NCBI GenBank assembly: GCA_030425685.1
Contig: JAUIAD010000016.1
Location: 1 to 64,000 of the forward strand
Reading direction: 5' to 3'
Source of the DNA: Gammaproteobacteria bacterium
GTDB taxonomy: Bacteria; Pseudomonadota; Gammaproteobacteria; Coxiellales; Coxiellaceae
DNA: 64,000 bases
The position numbers were made by a program, and so were the translations under genes. Shown in pieces: positions 33,532 through 41,994 of this stretch. Each line of letters begins with the position of its first letter. Position 1 is the stretch's first letter. Under the pieces are notes generated by a model. The model searched no databases, was not told the DNA's origin, and was given only the letters and a program-made list of their open reading frames with translations.

Positions 33532-35469
33532 ATGAGAAGATTTAGCGCTGCGCAATTAAAAATAATCTATGAGCGTAATCAGCGGTTTCTCGATGCCGTT
33601 TTGCAGGGTGAGCGAGTTATTCGCAAGGGATGGTCTCGCCAAAAAAGTGGTAGTTATAATTTCCTCGATGGTTCGCAATTACCTTTTACCTTAAAGCAAA
33701 ATCCTAATAATGCTACGCAATACTTTGTGATGGGCGAAGAGTTGGGGCGTGGTGGTATTGGCGCTGTCCGTGAAGTTTTAGGTGAAATGAATTATTTTTC
33801 ACACGATGGAAGTGTTAAATTTACCTTAGTTGAAGGTTTGGTGATTAAGAAATTTAAGCCTAAATATAATAAGGCTGTTGCATACCTATATGCACAATAT
33901 CACGATATTGTAAAATTAGATAAAGACACTTCTTTGTACTCGCAATATTTTGAAGCGGTTGAAGAGCAAAAAGATCTTTCTCGATTAGTGTTTGATTACG
34001 CAAGAAAAAAATACAAAAGCTCAATGCGAAAAGCCTTTTTGATGAAAAAAGAGGAAGGGCAGCCGTTAAGTCGCTATCTAAAAGCTAAAAGAAAAAATTT
34101 ACCAGTTTGTCAAATGATTAAGTTGGCACGTTCTATTCTTTCATCGTACAAAAAATTGCGAGATTTAGGTTATATTCATCGCGATATTAAGCCTGCAAAT
34201 ATTATGGTAAGGCCTGGCGGTAAGGCGAGCCTGGTTGATTTAGATATGGCGATGCAGCTAGAGAAAAATAAAGAGTATAGAAAAGAGTGTAAGTTTGAAG
34301 GCACAAAGGGCTATTCGCCACCTGAAGTACCGCTGCCAATAAGTGATGAGTCTGTTTATCGTTATGATCAGGAGCGAGTTTATTCAGAGCAAGGTGATAT
34401 TTATGCGTTGGGAAAAACCTTAGGGAAAATGTGCGGACAATTGCGTGATGATGTTATAGCTTCTGAGCATATGAAAGACTTGGAGGTATTAATTGATTGG
34501 ATGCAGCATGAAAACTATCAACAACGCCCCCTTATTGATGATGTGATAATAGCATTTGAAGCAATCAAAAATAATATTTTGATGGATTATGTGTGTAGTG
34601 ATGCGGCTGTTTCTTTTAGTGGTAAACTGAAGGCGGCTAAAATAATTTTAAGCTCTGAGCAGCTTTCCCCTAAGATGAGTTTTGAGTTGTGTCAAAAGAT
34701 AAAAAAGGTCATTTCAAAGGATATTGATGTAAAATTTTCACCGGGTATATTTCGAGAATTCTTTTCTCGACGCGCACAATTTTTGGATGACAAACATTTA
34801 TCAAATATAGAGAAGATGAATAGGTTGGCTGTTTTTAAAAAGCAAAGGAAGTTTGTGCGTTGGCTTTTTAAGAAAAGTACTAAGGAGGCTACACTCCCTA
34901 TAAAACTTATAATGGTAAGGGAATTTTTGAATTCTTTTACAGATGGTGACGACCAGCAGCTATTGCAGCACCCCAAGTTTAAAAATAAAATTGTTAAACT
35001 ATTCGCAAATGATGAGGGGCGGCTAGCTGGGGTTAGAATAGATAAACCAACGCTGGGTAGTTTGTCAGTGTCAAATTACTGTAATAAGTTAGAAGATACT
35101 TATATTGATAAGAAGCTGCAGCAAGTTGATCAAGCTGTACAGAATCCTCGTCTTGCAAAGTTAAAATTATTCAGTATGTTGATCGTTAGTGTCTTGACGG
35201 GTTTGTTGCCTGGCTTTGTTTTTTATATTACGGTAAAGCCATCGTTTAAGGTGGCTGGAGAGTTGCAGGCAGCAAAGTTTTTAAAAGATGCCGAGTTGAG
35301 TAAACGTGATACCCCTCAAAATCGCAAGCAAACCTATTTAAGTGTTGCTGGTCTTTTTAAAGAGCGGTTGGAAAATACAGGCTTGTTTACTACACGTGCA
35401 CGTGAGACGAAAGCGCTTTATGAAGAGCATGCGGAAATATTAACGGCAAATGCAGCACGTGCGGCTTAA
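33532..35469 (+). CDS. Hanks-type Ser/Thr protein kinase with C-terminal membrane segment
   Basis: A 645-residue protein from ATG 33532, chosen because AGGGAA (33520-33525) lies six bases upstream; an ATG at 33478 in the same frame lacks a site. The kinase domain spans about residues 60-345: glycine loop GRGGIGAV, likely ATP lysine in VIKKF (K106), catalytic loop HRDIKPANIM (D218), and DLD (236-238) where DFG is usual, then GTKGYSPPE as the activation/APE region. The metal-binding aspartate of DFG is kept, so activity is possible. A helical region follows and one membrane segment (about 545-568). Such kinases are common among secreted effectors of Legionella-type bacteria; secretion here is inferred only. 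The C-terminus contains EEHAE. Confidence 0.85.
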   Translation: MRRFSAAQLKIIYERNQRFLDAVLQGERVIRKGWSRQKSGSYNFLDGSQLPFTLKQNPNNATQYFVMGEELGRGGIGAVREVLGEMNYFSHDGSVKFTLVEGLVIKKFKPKYNKAVAYLYAQYHDIVKLDKDTSLYSQYFEAVEEQKDLSRLVFDYARKKYKSSMRKAFLMKKEEGQPLSRYLKAKRKNLPVCQMIKLARSILSSYKKLRDLGYIHRDIKPANIMVRPGGKASLVDLDMAMQLEKNKEYRKECKFEGTKGYSPPEVPLPISDESVYRYDQERVYSEQGDIYALGKTLGKMCGQLRDDVIASEHMKDLEVLIDWMQHENYQQRPLIDDVIIAFEAIKNNILMDYVCSDAAVSFSGKLKAAKIILSSEQLSPKMSFELCQKIKKVISKDIDVKFSPGIFREFFSRRAQFLDDKHLSNIEKMNRLAVFKKQRKFVRWLFKKSTKEATLPIKLIMVREFLNSFTDGDDQQLLQHPKFKNKIVKLFANDEGRLAGVRIDKPTLGSLSVSNYCNKLEDTYIDKKLQQVDQAVQNPRLAKLKLFSMLIVSVLTGLLPGFVFYITVKPSFKVAGELQAAKFLKDAELSKRDTPQNRKQTYLSVAGLFKERLENTGLFTTRARETKALYEEHAEILTANAARAA

Positions 35470-35863
35470 ACTTTTGAATGCTCGTCTATATATCTATATA
35501 AGGTGTGGGTAGGCCTCAGCCTATTTCTCTATCTTTGCATGGCTTTTTCGTAGGGGCGCAGCATGCTGCGCCCGCAAACATCCGTGGCGCTTACTGTCGG
35601 CAGTCTTTCACACCCAAACGGGCACAGCATGCTGTGCCCCTACGGTTTCTAAGTCACCGATATGCGAACTTATGCTGCAGACATGATGTGCAACTACCCC
35701 CGTCAGATACGAGCTCTTATGCCAGTCAGCGTTTTTGTCTGGATGTTATGTTTGAAGCCGTTTTGGCTTTATAAAAAAATTTCAGTAACAACGCAGACTG
35801 CCGCTTGATTTACTGCGAAGCTGAGAGTCGAGTAGTCTTCCTTTAAGCTTAGCTTTTTCATAT
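35470..35863. other. gene-free region with a 96-bp paired REP element
   Basis: Apart from the paired repeat at 35549-35644 and its flank (a TTTCTAAGTCACC stretch also found, inverted, near 38875) I see no gene or clear promoter. The kinase and queC genes converge on it. Confidence 0.5.
35549..35644 (+). repeat. 96-bp paired REP (BIME-like) element, copy 1
   Basis: Two palindromes in opposite orientation: 35554-35573 (GGGCGC type) and 35620-35639 (GGGCAC type), with CGTAG at the left end and CTACG at the right end, and 46 bases between. The same arrangement, length and similar inner sequence occur inverted at 38942-39037. Confidence 0.75.
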
Positions 35864-36544
35864 CTATTGAGTGTAGTAGGGCGTAGGATCGTCTGTTTCA
35901 GCATCTGCAAACCCTTGTCTGCGCAGCTCGCAACTATCGCAGCGTCCACATGCTTCTCCGTTGTCGTTAGCTTGATAGCAGGAGACTGTTTGGCTGTAGT
36001 CAACTCCCATTGAGAGGCCAAGTTTAATCGTTTCTTTTTTATCAAGATAGAGTAGAGGGGTTTCTATTTTGATGGCATGTCCTTCAACGCCGCGTTTTGT
36101 TGCTAGGTCAGCCATTTTTTTAAAAGCCTCAATGTATTCAGGGCGGCAATCTGGGTAGCCTGAATAGTCCACTGAGCTTATACCTGTAAAGATAGCATCA
36201 GCACCTACTGTTTCTGCCCAGCCGAGCGCAATGGATAGAAATATGGTATTGCGTGCTGGGACGTAAGTGATGGGGATGCCGCCATCTCCCTGATAGTCAG
36301 GGACATCGATGTCGGGGTTGGTTAGAGCAGATCCACAGATTTCTTTCATGGAAATTGATACTATGCGGTGTTCTTTACACGTTAGTGAAGTCGCGATTTT
36401 GATCGCGGCTTTTAGTTCGACATGATGGCGCTGTCCATAATCAAAACTTAAAGTGTAGCAGTCATAGCCTTCGGCAGCAGCAATCGCTAAGCATGTGGTT
36501 GAATCTAGACCGCCAGAAAGTAAAACAACAGCTTTTTTCTTCAT
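35864..36544 (-). CDS. queC: 7-cyano-7-deazaguanine synthase
   Basis: A 226-residue ATP-dependent enzyme that converts carboxydeazaguanine to preQ0 in queuosine synthesis. It has the PP-loop SGGLDSTT at the N-terminus, FDYGQRH, and a C-terminal zinc site (C before QAND, then CGRCDSC). The length is typical. It appears to be a single gene on this strand; the other preQ0 genes are not in the window, though a YhhQ-type transporter is at 18.7-19.4 kb. Confidence 0.96.
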   Translation of the reverse strand: MKKKAVVLLSGGLDSTTCLAIAAAEGYDCYTLSFDYGQRHHVELKAAIKIATSLTCKEHRIVSISMKEICGSALTNPDIDVPDYQGDGGIPITYVPARNTIFLSIALGWAETVGADAIFTGISSVDYSGYPDCRPEYIEAFKKMADLATKRGVEGHAIKIETPLLYLDKKETIKLGLSMGVDYSQTVSCYQANDNGEACGRCDSCELRRQGFADAETDDPTPYYTQ

Positions 36545-36654
36545 TTATATTGCCTTTAGTATAGTTAGTTTAGCGTGTATTCCATCATGTAGCGCTTTAA
36601 TCATTTACAATATCACCTGTTAATTCAGGTTTCCACATAATATTACACGCTTTA

Positions 36655-37689
36655 TTACATTCGCCGTTTTAGTTCTCCTTGTACGCAGGCCAGTTCTGAG
36701 GCATGTGTTATTATTTTGCTGGTGTTATCGAGGTGTAGCGCGCTGGTGGGGCGCTTGCCTCGTTGAAATAAGGAGGAAAATATCGAGCGGTGTTTGGCGC
36801 AAGATCCCTTGGCAACCTTTTTGATGCTATCACGTAAATCCATTTGTAGTAGACGGACTTCGCGATCTGATTTTTGTTCATCTTTGAGTTTGTTAAGTTT
36901 GTCTATGGTATTGCCCACTTCCTTTTTAAGAGCGTGCACAGCTTCGCGTTTTTTCCGTAAGGTCCTGTTGAAAAATGTAAAGCATACTCTACTCCACTCA
37001 GTGTCAAGACGATCAGATACTTGCTGTAAGTTATCTGTTATTCTTTTTTTCTCTTCCCGTGTCAGGCGGAAGCGTGTTTGAAAGGAAATGTCAACATGGC
37101 TCCTAATAAAGTTTTTTGTTACCACTTTGTCATTATCACTTAGCGTGGCCTGGTAATCTTTATGTTTTTCGATCCTGGGAAGGAAGTGCGAGAAAACAGT
37201 TTGAAAAAGTGTTAGCTTCAACGTGAGAATTTGTTCATCTGGCTGTAGGTCTTCTAATTTCATAAAGTTAGTAACAGACTCGTTTGAAATAAAAGAGTCT
37301 AGTTTTTTAAAGCGTCCATAGCGGCTTTTGTTTACTTTGTTAAATATTTTTTGTGGTTTTTGTTGGTGAATTTTTTTTAGATATCGTTGCATGGTATCCA
37401 TGGCGCTGGTGCCAGCATTTTGTTGGGCGATGTCAGTTTCACGTATTGCTACCTGGCGAAACAATTCAAGTTTTTCTAAAAAAATAGCTAGGTTTTTTTT
37501 TCGGAATGCGTAGAATGCTCTATTCCAGCAAGTGACAGCATAATCTGATGGTTCTAAGTTTCGGTGAAGTTGTTTGCGGCTGTTTCTATTTCTTTTTTGC
37601 AGCTGCGCAAAACGTTTGTCTTCAGCGCTAGGTGTTTCTAATCCAATAGGTGCCTGTGTTAGAGGTGCGTTTTCAGAGTTGCTTCGCAT
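36655..37689 (-). CDS. basic unknown protein
   Basis: A 344-residue protein I do not recognise. It is rich in lysine and arginine, mostly helical by pattern, with no signal peptide or membrane segment; residues about 220-300 look like a coiled coil. The start at 37689 is set by AAGGAGA at 37696-37702, six bases upstream; the frame is open to another ATG 21 bases further out. It stands alone, next to a repeat-rich area. A host-directed or nucleic-acid-binding protein is possible, but nothing in the sequence decides it. Confidence 0.65.
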   Translation of the reverse strand: MRSNSENAPLTQAPIGLETPSAEDKRFAQLQKRNRNSRKQLHRNLEPSDYAVTCWNRAFYAFRKKNLAIFLEKLELFRQVAIRETDIAQQNAGTSAMDTMQRYLKKIHQQKPQKIFNKVNKSRYGRFKKLDSFISNESVTNFMKLEDLQPDEQILTLKLTLFQTVFSHFLPRIEKHKDYQATLSDNDKVVTKNFIRSHVDISFQTRFRLTREEKKRITDNLQQVSDRLDTEWSRVCFTFFNRTLRKKREAVHALKKEVGNTIDKLNKLKDEQKSDREVRLLQMDLRDSIKKVAKGSCAKHRSIFSSLFQRGKRPTSALHLDNTSKIITHASELACVQGELKRRM

Positions 37690-38126
37690 AATGGTTCTCC
37701 TTGCCTGCACAGAGTAAATGAACTAATAAAATTCTATTTAATTAATTCTTAATGTTTCTGTGAAAAAAAGTTTGCAATAGCCGCTGCTTATAAGGTGATG
37801 AATGCTTGGAATTATTGACGCACCTGTAGAGTGCTTGCATTTAATAATGCATGGTGTTAGCATTTTTCTGCTCCTTTTGCGAGACCCAATTTCGAAAATG
37901 GGAGCGGCCCCTTTAGTTTAACTGGAGGGGCTATCTATTTCCCCTCCTGTTGAGACTGTGTTCATTCTCACACTATTTTTCTTAAGAATCAATTAAGGGT
38001 CTGGAAAAAATAGCCATCAAAAATGAAAAAGTACGGTATGGATTGTAGGTTGACGTTTGCGTAAAATATAATTCTTAAGGTAATTATTTTTACTTTTTTT
38101 AGTGTATATGGAATGAGGGAAGAACT
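37690..38126. promoter_or_regulatory. structured leader and promoter before the one-copy domain gene
   Basis: This region contains short nested hairpins (CCCA/TGGG near 37885-37902 and GCCCCT/AGGGGC near 37907-37931). A promoter candidate is TTGTAG (38043-38048), 18 bases, perfect TATAAT (38067-38072), about 55 bases before the gene at 38127. No other gene is seen. Confidence 0.5.
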
Positions 38127-38342
38127 ATGACGGTAAAGTATCGTATTAAATCGTATGAATTAAGTGATGATGTTGAGTCGGTATTATTTACGATTGAGGA
38201 GCTAGGATCGCAGGGGGAGATACGAGTCTCTGCTAATGAGCTTTTATCAGATAAAACTTTTTTGTATGGCTTTGATAAAAAAGATATTGCGCGGATTGCT
38301 TATACGGCGGGGAGTTTGGAATTGAAGGGTAAGGTTAAGTGA
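38127..38342 (+). CDS. small protein with one copy of the unrecognised domain
   Basis: A 71-residue protein. Residues 5-62 correspond to one repeat of the 178-residue protein at 18153-18689: RIK start, ISANEL-like VSANELL, GFDKKDIARIAYTAG ending. AGGGA at 38116-38120 supports ATG 38127. It is followed by a dense repeat cluster, then by an S24-like regulator on the other strand, so it belongs to locus B, which mirrors locus A. Function unknown. Confidence 0.75.
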   Translation: MTVKYRIKSYELSDDVESVLFTIEELGSQGEIRVSANELLSDKTFLYGFDKKDIARIAYTAGSLELKGKVK

Positions 38343-38496
38343 TTTTTGTTGTGTGGCACTATAGGTTGGATGCCTATTCTTTGTGTGTTGATTCAAAAGG
38401 ATTTTAGGGTCTATCTTATCCTGCGTTTGACTTGTTGTGTCATCCTGAGCTTGGCTCAGTATCTCTTGATGTAAACCCGGATTTTTTGGGTACACC

Positions 38497-38717
38497 GTAG
38501 GGGCTCAGCATGCTGCGCTTGCTCTTTGTGATGGCAGCTAGTTTTTGTAATAGGGTTATCTCGCAGAGGTGCGGTGTATGAGAAGTGAGTGCGGCTATGT
38601 CCCGACGCAGAAGGAAAGAAGGGTCTTTTGCAAAGGCGCTGGTTTCCATCCCTGGATCGCTCTGACAAAAACTTCCTGTTTTTGTAAGCTTTGCAAAATA
38701 CCCTTCTTCCCTCCTGC
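38497..38717 (+). repeat. 220-bp composite repeat, copy 3 (diverged)
   Basis: Same design as the copies at 26.4 and 26.7 kb. The REP head is decayed (GGGCTC against GCGCTT), the middle carries scattered changes, but the long arms (38607-38635 and 38689-38717) and the stretch between them are well kept. Confidence 0.75.
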
Positions 38718-38941
38718 TAGTTTTTCACACTTTTGGCGAAGCAGTTCAGGAACTAGCTTGGCGTATGCGACTTTAAATACGAGTCGCACTCTATTTATAG
38801 GCTGAGTCAAAGATACACGCTCTTACTAAAAAGGCGTGGGGGCGTAGTATGCCTTTGGTGTGAGCTTTCTCCTTGGTGACTTAGAACCCGTAGGGGGCAG
38901 CATGTGTTTAGTGTGAGTTTGCTCATCGTTGATTTAGAATG

Positions 38942-39037
38942 CGTAGGGGCACAGCATGCTGTGCCCGATTGGGTGTGAATAGCTATAGATTGCGAGTGCC
39001 GCGGAGGTTTGCGGGCGCAGCATGCTGCGCCTCTACG
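38942..39037 (-). repeat. 96-bp paired REP (BIME-like) element, copy 2
   Basis: Palindromes at 38947-38966 (GGGCAC type, perfect) and 39013-39032 (GGGCGC type, last base changed). Read on the minus strand it matches the element at 35549-35644 in length, order of the two palindrome types and inner sequence. Confidence 0.75.
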
Positions 39038-39086
39038 TTATATTACGCTATATTAGGTTCTTATTTGGGTTTCAATGTAAGTTAGG

Positions 39087-39734
39087 TTAGTAATCTACTT
39101 TGGCTTGTGCCATAACGCCAAGGATTTGGTCGTTATTTTGTAAGCGTGATACTTTTACATCTTCTAAATCAGGGTTTAGTGATTTTAAGTATTGGTCGTT
39201 GCCGTCGATAATAACTTGTTTTAAACGCGCTTCAGGATCAATGCCAATGCGCACAATAACAAAGTCACGATCATTTGGTGCTCTGTTGGGTTCAACAATA
39301 ATGGTCGTGCTCTCAGGGAATAACGGTTCCATTGTGCTGCCGCGTATTTTAAGGCTGTAGGCCGATTTGCTGACATTGGCGTCAGTTGATACATAAATTG
39401 AAGTGTCAGACTCTTGATAAAAAGTCTGGGCTTGTGGCCATTCAACGGCATCTTTCCATGTAATTAATGGAACACGGTTCCAACCACGGTGTTCGCTGCT
39501 AACGCGATAAAAAGATTTATCAGATGGTAGCGCTTCTTCACCAATTAATTGGCTAACGGAAACCATAAAATAACGCGAAATCGGTTTTACCGTCGCTAAT
39601 TTAGGATTGGTGTTTTGCCCGGTGGAAAGGCGATGAATAATGGGCTGCGCAACACCGGTACGGCGTGCTAATTCACTGGCATTTATTTTTGCCATTGACA
39701 TAAGAGTTTTTAAATTTGAACTGAGGGATGGCAT
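39087..39734 (-). CDS. XRE/S24-like transcriptional regulator B
   Basis: A 215-residue paralogue of the regulator at 19441-20103. An N-terminal HTH (about residues 5-60, with ELARRTGVAQPIIHRL) is followed by an S24/LexA-type C-terminal domain. The nucleophile motif reads GSTM (132-135) instead of the usual GDSM, so the serine position holds threonine with a serine one place earlier; the lysine region LKQ (K172) is kept. Self-cleavage is doubtful. Both paralogues share QLIGE after the HTH. It is transcribed away from the LuxR-type gene at 40022, with its own promoter at 39764-39793. Confidence 0.86.
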   Translation of the reverse strand: MPSLSSNLKTLMSMAKINASELARRTGVAQPIIHRLSTGQNTNPKLATVKPISRYFMVSVSQLIGEEALPSDKSFYRVSSEHRGWNRVPLITWKDAVEWPQAQTFYQESDTSIYVSTDANVSKSAYSLKIRGSTMEPLFPESTTIIVEPNRAPNDRDFVIVRIGIDPEARLKQVIIDGNDQYLKSLNPDLEDVKVSRLQNNDQILGVMAQAKVDY

Positions 39735-39763
39735 AAGTCAATTCCTATTTTTATTGTAGTACG

Positions 39764-39793
39764 ATTATGGCATAAGCTGCAGGCGATTCTCAA
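39764..39793 (-). promoter_or_regulatory. promoter of regulator B
   Basis: On the minus strand, TTGAGA (5 of 6), 18 bases, CATAAT (5 of 6). Transcription would start near 39757, 23 bases before the ATG, with AGGAA between. Confidence 0.6.
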
Positions 39794-39820
39794 TTAAGAC
39801 CATAAATATTTATAGAATTA

Positions 39821-39869
39821 ATATACCTTTAAGTGTTTGACATCTAATTTGATTAACCTTAAAGTATAT
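39821..39869 (+). promoter_or_regulatory. promoter of LuxR-type gene flanked by an inverted repeat
   Basis: A perfect TTGACA (39837-39842), 17 bases, TAAAGT (39860-39865). Arms ATATACCTTTAAG (39821-39833) and CTTAAAGTATAT (39858-39869) are inverted copies with one base missing, placed just upstream of the -35 and over the -10. This layout suits an operator; regulator B or the HTH protein itself would be the obvious ligand. Confidence 0.5.
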
Positions 39870-40021
39870 ATATTCTTCAGCGAATAAGTTGTTGATTTTT
39901 TAGGAGCACGCTTTGCTCTATTTGGATTTTTCCTAAACATTTCAGAAGGTTTCATGTTTTCGGGTATTTTCTAATTTTAAAACGGAAGTCTTCATTTTTA
40001 TTTTCGATAAGGAGTTGTCGT

Positions 40022-40456
40022 ATGTCACAGTCATCCACTAAAACAGCTAATTTATGGTCAGATATTCTTAGCGCAGTTAATGAAAAGCACTATGATCCGT
40101 ACAAATTTGACCGTGTCTATATTGGTAAAATCGAAAGCTGTTCAGCTCCTGTGCACTTAAAGAATTATACTAGAGCTCCTGATTGTAATAGCAAGCTAAA
40201 GTACTATAAGCTTGGCCCTGTGTTTAAAGAGGTCGTTTTTACTCGTCGTGAAGCGCAAGTGATGGTGCTGATTATGGAAGGTTATACCAATAAGGAATCT
40301 GCCGATATGCTGGGGTTGTCGCCGCGCACAACGGAGTTTTATATTCGTAATATGCGCAAAAAAATTGGTGCTGAAAGTAAGCCGCAGTTAATAGAAGCGA
40401 TTGCAAAAACGGACTTTATGAGTAATGTGGATTTTAGTTTTATTAAGAAAGAGTAG
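40022..40456 (+). CDS. LuxR-type HTH protein of locus B
   Basis: A 144-residue orphan regulator. The C-terminal GerE-type HTH (about residues 74-128) reads FTRREAQVMVLIMEG, NKESADMLGLS, recognition helix RTTEFYIRNMRKKIGA. The N-terminal 70 residues match no known sensor. AAGGAG at 40009-40014, seven bases upstream, sets the start. It is similar to the first HTH protein of locus A in size and order. thiL starts five bases after its stop, so this regulator may be co-transcribed with thiL and control its level. Confidence 0.86.
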   Translation: MSQSSTKTANLWSDILSAVNEKHYDPYKFDRVYIGKIESCSAPVHLKNYTRAPDCNSKLKYYKLGPVFKEVVFTRREAQVMVLIMEGYTNKESADMLGLSPRTTEFYIRNMRKKIGAESKPQLIEAIAKTDFMSNVDFSFIKKE

Positions 40457-40461
40457 TCAGC

Positions 40462-41427
40462 GTGGATGAGTTTAATTTAATTGACACTTATTTTGTGCGT
40501 CAAACAAAAAAACAGTATGCGGTGGACTTAGGTATTGGTGATGACGCAGCGATGTTGTCAATTCCTGCTGGTGAGCGGCTGGTAACGTCAATTGATACCT
40601 TAGTGGCAGGGGTGCATTTTTTTGAGAGTGTTGCGGCTAACGATTTAGGTCATAAATCGTTAGCGGTTAGTCTCAGTGATATGGCGGCTATGGGGGCGAG
40701 TCCTTTTTCGGTATTATTGTCGATTACTTTACCCAAGGCGGATGCTGGTTGGCTTAAGGATTTTTCCCATGATTTTTTTGCGTTGGCCGATGCGTTTGAT
40801 GTTGCTTTGGTGGGTGGCGATACGACGTCAGGTCCATTAAGTATCAGTACCGTTGTTAATGGTTTGGTGCCTGAGGGTGAGGCAATTTGTCGTCGCGGCG
40901 CTAAGGTTGGCGATTTAATTTACGTTACGGGGCATCTTGGTGATGCAGGTTTGGCTTTGGCATTGTTAAAGTCGGGAGAGAAACAGATAGATCAACGCTT
41001 GTTGACTGCATTACAACGACCTGTGCCGCGTGTTAAAGAAGGGCTTGCTTTGCGTGGCTTGGCAACGGCGGCAATCGATATCTCTGATGGCTTATTAGCA
41101 GACTTGGAAAAAATATTAAAAGCTAGCCAGCTGGGTGCGGTTATTTATGCGCCGCGTTTACCTATCTCTTTGGCGATGCAGCAGTACTGTCAGCAAGGTA
41201 TAGTGAGCGAGTCTGCTGCTTGGGAACTTGCGTTGAGTGCCGGTGATGATTATGAGCTTTGCTTCACCATTGAAAAATCTTGCCAACAACAGTTGGAGCA
41301 AATAGCCCAGCAGTTTTCATGTCAGTTCCAGTGTGTGGGGGAGGTTGTTGCTGGTGAAGGTTGTGAGGTGTTGGATGGTGTGAATAAGCCGCTCAGCCTG
41401 AGACAAAAGGGTTATGTTCACTTTTAG
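40462..41427 (+). CDS. thiL: thiamine-monophosphate kinase
   Basis: A 321-residue enzyme that phosphorylates thiamine monophosphate to the active diphosphate. It has the family N-terminus DEFNLID, the metal/nucleotide segment GIGDDAAM, SIDTLVAGVHF, and GGDTTSGP, with DISDGL later. It starts with GTG at 40462, only five bases after the LuxR-type gene, with no strong ribosome site of its own, which suggests coupling. The length is typical. Confidence 0.95.
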   Translation: MDEFNLIDTYFVRQTKKQYAVDLGIGDDAAMLSIPAGERLVTSIDTLVAGVHFFESVAANDLGHKSLAVSLSDMAAMGASPFSVLLSITLPKADAGWLKDFSHDFFALADAFDVALVGGDTTSGPLSISTVVNGLVPEGEAICRRGAKVGDLIYVTGHLGDAGLALALLKSGEKQIDQRLLTALQRPVPRVKEGLALRGLATAAIDISDGLLADLEKILKASQLGAVIYAPRLPISLAMQQYCQQGIVSESAAWELALSAGDDYELCFTIEKSCQQQLEQIAQQFSCQFQCVGEVVAGEGCEVLDGVNKPLSLRQKGYVHF

Positions 41428-41448
41428 AAGGGGTTAAGTATAACACCT

Positions 41449-41476
41449 TTGAGTCGTTATGCAGTTTCTATATAAT
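41449..41476 (+). promoter_or_regulatory. promoter of pgpA
   Basis: TTGAGT (41449-41454), 16 bases, perfect TATAAT (41471-41476), about 39 bases before ATG 41515. Confidence 0.5.
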
Positions 41477-41514
41477 AACGTTAGCTCTTTTTTGCTAATT
41501 AGATAGGTCTATAA

Positions 41515-41994
41515 ATGTTTGATAGAAGTAAATTAAGAACCATTTGGACGAATCCAGTTCACTTTATAGCGTGTGGTTTTGGTACGGGTGCTGTGCCAGT
41601 GATGCCCGGTACGATAGGTACGTTAGTTGGTGTTGTTCTCTATTTGGTTATTCGGTCGTTGCCGATGTGGCTTTACCTTAGTATTACGGTTTTGTTGATA
41701 CTGTTAGGTGTTTGGTTATGCGGTCAGGTTAATCGCGATTTTGGTACCGATGATCATCCGGCGGCTGTGTGGGATGAAATTGCTGTTTTTCCTTTGGTGA
41801 TGATGGCGATTCCCTTTACTTGGTATTATTTGTTGTTGGGTTTTTTGCTGTTTCGTTTGTTTGATATTTGGAAGCCTGGGCCGATTCGTTGGGTGGATAA
41901 AAATGTTCATGGTGGTGTTGGGGTAATGTTGGATGATGTTATTGCGGCTTTGTTTGCTTGGGTGGTGATGTTGTTTATTGCTTGGGTTTTTTGA
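41515..41994 (+). CDS. pgpA: phosphatidylglycerophosphatase A
   Basis: A 159-residue inner-membrane enzyme that removes phosphate from phosphatidylglycerophosphate to make phosphatidylglycerol. It contains the family motifs GFGTGAVPVMPGTIGTL and DDHPAAVWDE with the acidic active-site residues, and about three or four membrane segments. thiL-pgpA order is common in gammaproteobacteria, though here pgpA has its own promoter. Confidence 0.95.
   Translation: MFDRSKLRTIWTNPVHFIACGFGTGAVPVMPGTIGTLVGVVLYLVIRSLPMWLYLSITVLLILLGVWLCGQVNRDFGTDDHPAAVWDEIAVFPLVMMAIPFTWYYLLLGFLLFRLFDIWKPGPIRWVDKNVHGGVGVMLDDVIAALFAWVVMLFIAWVF

Larger units (their letters stand above)
38343..39086. other. repeat cluster without genes
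   Basis: This stretch holds a CTGAGC/GCTCAG hairpin (38445-38459), copy 3 of the 220-bp element, a run of three related ~55-base units (about 38830-38950, each with TGTGAG, TTAGAA and GTAGGGG-like parts), and copy 2 of the 96-bp element. Short open frames here are repeat sequence, not genes. Confidence 0.65.

Noticed and set aside
35505-35774. An 89-codon frame after the kinase gene
   Set aside because: It reads through both palindromes of the 96-bp element and has no ribosome site.
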